From NCBI GenBank assembly GCA_934255105.1, contig CAKQNH010000296.1, positions 1-6,286 on the forward strand: a DNA stretch of 6,286 nucleotides, in the 5' to 3' direction. Each line of letters opens with the position of its first letter. The stretch's first letter is position 1. The stretch comes from an uncultured Pirellulaceae bacterium (GTDB lineage Bacteria; Planctomycetota; Planctomycetia; Pirellulales; Pirellulaceae). Positions 1 to 6,286 of the stretch are shown piece after piece. A model generated the notes under the pieces. That model was not told the DNA's origin. It worked only from the letters and a program-made list of their open reading frames with translations, and did not search any database. The translations under genes were made by a program, and so were the position numbers.

Positions 1-438
1 TTTCCAAGCAGTGTCATGCGACATACCCTGATCGTGTGCGCAGCAGCGGTCGGTCTTGTACGAAAAGCCGACGTGCCACAACTGGAGAGAAGAAGCCGAG
101 TCAATCATGCAATGATAATTCGCAAAGTATTCAAGTGTCAACAATTTATGGAAAATTGGGGCATTGGGGGCGGTCAGGGGAAATGAATCAGCCGGTCCTT
201 GTCCCTATGAACCGGATAAACGACCCTCAAGGGTGGCTGGACGGGGGGGTTGTGCGACGTTTTGTCGCGTAGGTGCGCCGCGCTTTCATTGCAGGGTGGT
301 CTTAACAAAAACCAAGTGTCGCGTGATACTGTGCGGCTTGTTGCTAACTTCGTCGCTTCGCCGCCCATCCTGGGTCGCTACTTTTCGACGCCGTGCGCTC
401 GACACCGCGCGGCAGGAACTCAAATCATCGTCAGGGCT
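1..438. other. Non-coding upstream region of the act operon
   Basis: I see no gene I can support here. Two forward frames are open from the left edge, one ending in a TGA at 184-186 and one in a TAG at 270-272. Neither translation contains a recognisable motif, so the tail of an upstream gene cannot be excluded but is not supported. The actA frame is also open upstream to an ATG at 250; that extension looks non-coding. The region holds G tracts at 158-161, 166-170, 177-180 and a run of seven G at 243-249. It also holds a 5-bp hairpin (GCGAC 254-258 with GTCGC 264-268) and the promoter candidate at 302-330. It most likely acts as leader and regulatory DNA for actA. Confidence 0.6.
302..330 (+). 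promoter_or_regulatory. Sigma70-like promoter candidate for the act operon
   Basis: TTAACA at 302-307 matches the -35 consensus at five of six positions. GATACT at 325-330 matches the -10 consensus at four of six. The spacer is 17 bp, which is optimal. Transcription would start near 336-338, giving a leader of about 100 bases before the actA ATG at 439. It is the best-placed match I found upstream of the operon. The call rests on consensus alone, and such matches also occur by chance. Confidence 0.4.
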
Positions 439-1131
439 ATGACTCGATTCCTATTTCCACGATGGACGAACAAATTTCTCCCGATGCTGGGCATGTTTGC
501 ATTGGCTGGGGGAGCTTACGCTGGGGTAATGTTCCTAGGGGCCACCGACCCGGTAACGCTCAACCCTGGCTATATGCCTACTCAACCGGTGCCGTTTAGC
601 CACAAGCTGCACGCGGGCGAGCTGAAAATGGATTGTCGCTATTGCCACGTCAACGTGCAAAAGGGGGCCAAGGCAACGATTCCTCCCACGGCAACGTGCA
701 TCAATTGCCACAGTCCCAATGGCCCCGATGGCATTCCGCCGCTGGGCGCAGTGCATGCGACCAGCTCCAAGCTGCGCGCCGTGCATGAGAGCTGGGCGAC
801 GAACGAATCCATCCCCTGGCTGCGAATTCACAAATTGCCCGATTTCGTATTTTTCGACCATTCCGCCCACGTCAATCGCGGCGTAAGCTGCGTCACTTGC
901 CACGGCCGTATCGATACCATGGAAAAAGTTTTCCAAGCCAAAGACTTGTCGATGGCTTGGTGTGTCGACTGCCACCGCAACCCCGACCCACATATTCGCC
1001 CAGTCGAATTTATCACCAAACTCGACTGGGAACCTGCGGAAGGGGAAGGGACTAGAGAGGAAATCGGTGCCAAGCTCCGCCAGGAGCTCGACATTCACCC
1101 CAAGACTAACTGTGCCGTTTGCCACCGCTAG
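439..1131 (+). CDS. actA: Alternative complex III subunit ActA, pentaheme cytochrome c
   Basis: This 230-residue multiheme cytochrome is the electron-exit subunit of ACIII. It takes electrons from the ActB iron-sulfur clusters and passes them to a cytochrome c or terminal oxidase on the periplasmic face. Five CxxCH heme c sites are visible: C66-H70, C87-H91, C151-H155, C175-H179 and C225-H229, the last one residue from the C-terminus. Further histidines (H55, H58, H131, H141, H144, H185, H220) are candidate distal ligands. A basic N-terminus (R3, R8, K12) precedes one hydrophobic segment at about 13-35, read as an uncleaved signal anchor. The stretch PVPFSHKLHAGELKMDCRYCH region (split at residues 50-70) is typical of ActA. 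I chose the ATG at 439 because it places the anchor at the N-terminus; the frame stays open to 250, but those 63 codons look non-coding. An AGGG lies only 2 bases before the ATG, so ribosome-site support is poor. It is first in the act operon, 114 bases before actB. Confidence 0.93.
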   Translation: MTRFLFPRWTNKFLPMLGMFALAGGAYAGVMFLGATDPVTLNPGYMPTQPVPFSHKLHAGELKMDCRYCHVNVQKGAKATIPPTATCINCHSPNGPDGIPPLGAVHATSSKLRAVHESWATNESIPWLRIHKLPDFVFFDHSAHVNRGVSCVTCHGRIDTMEKVFQAKDLSMAWCVDCHRNPDPHIRPVEFITKLDWEPAEGEGTREEIGAKLRQELDIHPKTNCAVCHR

Positions 1132-1164
1132 CCCGGCCCTACCTGGATTCCAGCTTTGGGGCTA
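1129..1164 (+). other. Possible stem-loop at the actA stop codon
   Basis: TAGCCC at 1129-1134, which includes the actA stop codon, is the exact reverse complement of GGGCTA at 1159-1164. Between them CTGGA (1143-1147) pairs with TCCAG (1149-1153) around one central base, or as four pairs with a three-base loop. The result is a compound hairpin with unpaired bulges on both sides. No T tract follows, so it is not an obvious intrinsic terminator. It could be an RNA-processing or stabilising structure between actA and actB, or chance. Confidence 0.25.
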
Positions 1165-1245
1165 ACTTGCACGGATGCCTTCGCGGGTGATACGGCAAGC
1201 CAATTACGACGGTCATCTCAATAAAACACTAGACAAGCAAAAAAG

Positions 1246-4572
<3,327 letters not shown>

Positions 4573-4576
4573 ACAA

Positions 4577-4664
4577 GTGGCGCAAGCTTCCAGCTTGCGA
4601 GAGATAAGTGGCTTAAGCTGTCGGCCTGCGGTTTCGACATCGCAGGCTGGAAAACGTCCGCCAC
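4577..4664. repeat. REP-like inverted-repeat element between actB and actC
   Basis: This 88-base element starts four bases after the actB stop. Its ends are exact inverted repeats, GTGGCG (4577-4582) and CGCCAC (4659-4664). Just inside them, TTCCAGC (4588-4594) is the exact complement of GCTGGAA (4646-4652), so the arms form an imperfect long palindrome. The left arm also folds alone: CGCAAGCT (4581-4588) and AGCTTGCG (4592-4599) form a perfect 8-bp stem with loop TCC. GCCTGCG (4624-4630) and CGCAGGC (4641-4647) form a perfect 7-bp stem with a 10-base loop. GCTTAAGC (4611-4618) is a perfect palindrome. From memory, similar GTGGCG-CAAGCTTCCAGC sequences are dispersed in planctomycete spacers; that needs a search. 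It may stabilise or attenuate the operon mRNA. Confidence 0.75.
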
Positions 4665-4680
4665 GGTCGACCGACCGGTC
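4665..4680. repeat. Two abutting 8-base palindromes
   Basis: GGTCGACC (4665-4672) and GACCGGTC (4673-4680) are each perfectly self-complementary, lie directly side by side, and begin immediately after the repeat element. They could be part of a longer version of that element or a protein-binding site upstream of actC. No function can be assigned from sequence. Confidence 0.5.
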
Positions 4681-4685
4681 CAAAG

Positions 4686-4701
4686 TAGATTTTTAGATTT
4701 T
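4686..4701 (+). repeat. Perfect tandem 8-base duplication TAGATTTT x2
   Basis: TAGATTTT occurs twice without a gap at 4686-4693 and 4694-4701. The stretch is AT-rich compared with its surroundings and ends five bases before the ATG at 4706. It may be a replication-slippage product, an AT-rich translation-enhancing leader, or part of a promoter for actC. Its T runs follow the palindromes at 4665-4680, so weak terminator activity is also conceivable. Confidence 0.6.
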
Positions 4702-4705
4702 ATTC

Positions 4706-4753
4706 ATGTCCCAAGAAACGGAATCTGGCGCGGCCCATGGCGAGCATAGCTAG
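4706..4753 (+). other. Fifteen-codon upstream frame overlapping the actC start
   Basis: ATG at 4706 opens a 15-codon frame ([15 protein letters not shown]) ending with TAG at 4751-4753. It overlaps the actC ATG at 4737 in a different frame. Skipping the single T at 4751 would continue directly into the actC frame as SPAIDNTID. It could therefore be a coupled leader peptide, the true actC N-terminus read by a +1 shift at the stop codon, the result of a one-base mutation or sequencing error, or chance. The ATG has no clear Shine-Dalgarno site. The peptide's polar, histidine-containing style resembles the start of the next gene (MSDHAKPKK). Confidence 0.3.
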
Positions 4754-6158
4754 TCCTGCAATAGACAATACAATCGACATCCCCGGTCGGCGCACGCCGC
4801 TCGTGACGGGAAATCAGACGTACGCGTCAGTAACGCGGATGATTTCGCGCATCAGCGAAGAGCCCCAACCTCTCATTTGGTGGATCACGCTATCGATCTC
4901 GCTGCCGCTGATGATGATGTTCGGCGGTTTGATTGGTTACTTGATCGTGACCGGCGTGGGTGTATGGGGCAACCAGGCACCAGTTTACTGGGGTTGGCCC
5001 ATCGTCAACTTCGTATTTTGGGTTGGTATCGGGCACGCTGGTACGCTGATTTCTGCGATTCTATTCTTGTTCCGACAGAACTGGCGGACGGGGATCAACC
5101 GCGCGGCAGAGGCGATGACGATCTTTGCGGTAATTTGCGCGGGGACATTCCCCGGTATCCACGTCGGTCGAGCTTGGTTTGCTTTTTGGCTCACGCCTTA
5201 CCCCAGTTTGAATCTATGGATGTGGCCCCAATTCCGCAGCCCGCTATTGTGGGACGTGTTTGCGGTCGGTACCTATGCATCGGTGTCGCTGGTGTTTTGG
5301 TACATGGGCATGATTCCCGACTTGGCAACTTTCCGCGACCGCTCTAAGAACAAATGGCGGCGGATGGTTTATTCGATCCTCAGCTTGGGCTGGACTGGTT
5401 CGTCGCGCGGCTGGATGCGATACGAGAAGGCCTATGCCATCTTGGCTGCTTTGGCTACGCCGCTGGTACTTTCGGTACACACCGTCGTTAGTTTTGACTT
5501 TGCGGTGTCTCAAGTGCCCGGCTGGCACACTACGATTTTCCCACCCTACTTCGTAGCAGGGGCGATCTTCAGTGGCTTTGGAATGGTCTTGACCCTGCTG
5601 ATTCCGGTGCGAGCCATTTACAACTTGCGAGATCTGATCACGCCGCGGCACTTGGAAAACATGTGCAAGATCATTTTGGCCACGGGCTCGATGGTTGGAC
5701 TAGCTTATGTCACCGAATTTTTCATCGCTTGGTACAGCCAAAACCCGTACGAGTTGTTCGCGTTCGTCAATCGCGCGTTCGGTCCGTATGCCTGGGCCTA
5801 TTGGATCATGTTCTCGTGCAACGTGATTACCCCGCAACTATTTTGGTTTCGCGTATTCCGCACCAACGTGGTCTTGATGTGGATCGTAACGATCTTTGTA
5901 AATATCGGCATGTGGTTTGAGCGATTTGTGATTGTGATCACATCGCTCAGCCGCGACTTTTTGCCATCGAGCTGGGGGTATTTTTCGCCAACTTGGGTCG
6001 ATATCGGCATGCTGGTAGGCAGCTTCGGTCTGTTTACCACCCTGTTTTTGATGTTCTGCCGCTTCCTGCCTATCGTGGCGATTGGTGAAATCAAGTGGAC
6101 GATGAGCCAGCATGAGCATTCAGAGCACCGTTACAAGCAACGTACCGGGCAGCACTAG
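4737..6158 (+). CDS. actC: Alternative complex III subunit ActC, NrfD-like quinol-oxidising membrane protein
   Basis: This 473-residue integral membrane protein of the NrfD/PsrC family binds and oxidises quinol and docks the ActB Fe-S domain in the periplasm. It may also help move protons. I count about ten hydrophobic segments: near 46-74, 84-112, 126-151, 170-194, 232-253, 268-292, 310-332, 350-372, 376-400 and 420-446. This fits the ten-helix ActC layout with two four-helix bundles. Characteristic stretches include PLVTGNQTY (21-29), [10 protein letters not shown] (97-106), [12 protein letters not shown] (140-151), [13 protein letters not shown] (168-180) and HTVVSFDFA (248-256). H100, H142, H248 and D254 are candidate quinol or proton-path residues, by inference. 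The C-terminal tail (456-473) is polar and has several histidines. ATG 4737 is the only in-frame ATG after a stop at 4686-4688, and no Shine-Dalgarno site precedes it. The N-terminal end is uncertain because of the overlapping frame at 4706. It lies 164 bases after actB and 74 before actD. Confidence 0.94.
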   Translation: MASIASPAIDNTIDIPGRRTPLVTGNQTYASVTRMISRISEEPQPLIWWITLSISLPLMMMFGGLIGYLIVTGVGVWGNQAPVYWGWPIVNFVFWVGIGHAGTLISAILFLFRQNWRTGINRAAEAMTIFAVICAGTFPGIHVGRAWFAFWLTPYPSLNLWMWPQFRSPLLWDVFAVGTYASVSLVFWYMGMIPDLATFRDRSKNKWRRMVYSILSLGWTGSSRGWMRYEKAYAILAALATPLVLSVHTVVSFDFAVSQVPGWHTTIFPPYFVAGAIFSGFGMVLTLLIPVRAIYNLRDLITPRHLENMCKIILATGSMVGLAYVTEFFIAWYSQNPYELFAFVNRAFGPYAWAYWIMFSCNVITPQLFWFRVFRTNVVLMWIVTIFVNIGMWFERFVIVITSLSRDFLPSSWGYFSPTWVDIGMLVGSFGLFTTLFLMFCRFLPIVAIGEIKWTMSQHEHSEHRYKQRTGQH

Positions 6159-6164
6159 AGTTGT

Positions 6165-6188
6165 AGCCACACCCGGCTGAAGTTTTTT
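6165..6188 (+). terminator. Weak hairpin with T tract after actC
   Basis: AGCC (6165-6168) pairs with GGCT (6175-6178) around a six-base loop, with one more possible wobble pair outside. Six T follow at 6183-6188. The stem is short for an intrinsic terminator, and the next gene begins 45 bases later in the same direction. At most it would attenuate transcription between actC and actD. Confidence 0.2.
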
Positions 6189-6210
6189 CATTCAAAGAAT
6201 TTAGATTCAC

Positions 6211-6224
6211 CAACCCCTGGGTTG
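6211..6224 (+). other. Short hairpin immediately before actD
   Basis: CAACCC (6211-6216) is the exact reverse complement of GGGTTG (6219-6224), realistically a 5-bp stem with a 4-base loop. It ends eight bases before the actD ATG at 6233, where a ribosome site would normally lie, so it could reduce or gate actD translation. No other evidence supports a role. Confidence 0.25.
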
Positions 6225-6232
6225 TCCAATAG

Positions 6233-6286
6233 ATGAGCGATCACGCAAAACCAAAAAAGACAGCGACGCCGCCTCGTTCATTCGGA
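6233..6286 (+). CDS. actD: Start of probable ACIII subunit ActD (cut by window edge)
   Basis: ATG at 6233 opens a frame of 18 codons (MSDHAKPKKTATPPRSFG) that runs off the right edge. In act operons the gene after actC is usually actD, a membrane subunit of the DUF3341 family with two transmembrane helices. Those proteins begin with a variable polar stretch and then a conserved segment starting with aromatic-Gly followed by hydrophobic residues and AEF; the final Phe-Gly here would fit that point. Too little is visible to prove the family, so the name rests mainly on gene order. No Shine-Dalgarno site precedes the ATG. Confidence 0.6.
   Translation, partial: MSDHAKPKKTATPPRSFG

Noticed and set aside
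114..119. GATAAT as a -10 promoter box
   Set aside because: There is no acceptable -35 element at the right distance, and the position is far from actA.
3..272. Open forward frame at the left edge as the tail of an upstream gene
   Set aside because: The translation is Ser/Arg-rich with no recognisable motif, and another frame is open over much of the same stretch; it cannot be excluded but is not supported.
250..438. In-frame 63-codon N-terminal extension of actA to ATG 250
   Set aside because: It would bury the signal anchor in the interior, its composition looks non-coding, it would contain the promoter candidate, and known ActA proteins begin near the anchor.
535..1125. 196-codon open frame on the - strand opposite actA
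   Set aside because: It mirrors the codon structure of a well-supported cytochrome gene and has no recognisable domain; it is a shadow of actA.
1132..1245. A second copy of the REP-like element in the actA-actB spacer
   Set aside because: It shares only TTCCAGC; the GTGGCG/CGCCAC ends and hairpin arms are absent.

Overview
The window carries the first half of an Alternative Complex III (ACIII, act) operon. ACIII is the quinol:electron-acceptor oxidoreductase that replaces the cytochrome bc1 complex in many bacteria. All genes read on the + strand: actA (pentaheme cytochrome c, 439-1131), actB (fused molybdopterin-family-like and iron-sulfur protein, 1246-4572), actC (NrfD-like membrane quinol oxidase subunit, 4737-6158), and the first 18 codons of a gene in the actD position (6233 to the window edge). 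The source is most likely a planctomycete, perhaps Pirellulaceae-like. The reasons are the moderate GC content, long gene-poor spacers, absence of good Shine-Dalgarno sites, the style of the Act proteins, and an inverted-repeat element between actB and actC of a type I associate with planctomycete spacers. The taxon is an inference; no rRNA is present.

Layout. Positions 1-438 hold no gene I can support. They contain a cluster of G tracts and a good sigma70-like promoter match (TTAACA, 17 bp, GATACT at 302-330) about 100 bases before actA. A possible stem-loop begins at the actA stop codon, and a 114-base spacer leads to actB. The actB-actC spacer (164 bases) is unusual. It contains an 88-base element with GTGGCG/CGCCAC ends and internal hairpins, two abutting 8-base palindromes, a perfect tandem duplication of TAGATTTT, and a 15-codon open frame whose end overlaps the actC start in another frame. 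The actC-actD spacer (74 bases) has a weak hairpin with a T tract and a short hairpin just before the actD ATG.

How the genes work together. By the established ACIII model, ActC oxidises menaquinol or ubiquinol in the membrane. Electrons pass through the four Fe-S clusters of the ActB C-terminal domain to the five hemes of ActA, and then to a monoheme cytochrome or directly to a terminal oxidase. ActD and the later subunits, and often a cytochrome oxidase cluster, would be expected just beyond the right edge.

This is a known respiratory complex, not a new system. The points most worth checking are the actC 5' end (start choice, +1 frameshift or single-base error), the mobile-looking repeat inside the operon, the twin-arginine plus lipobox N-terminus of ActB, and the histidine-rich protein tails.
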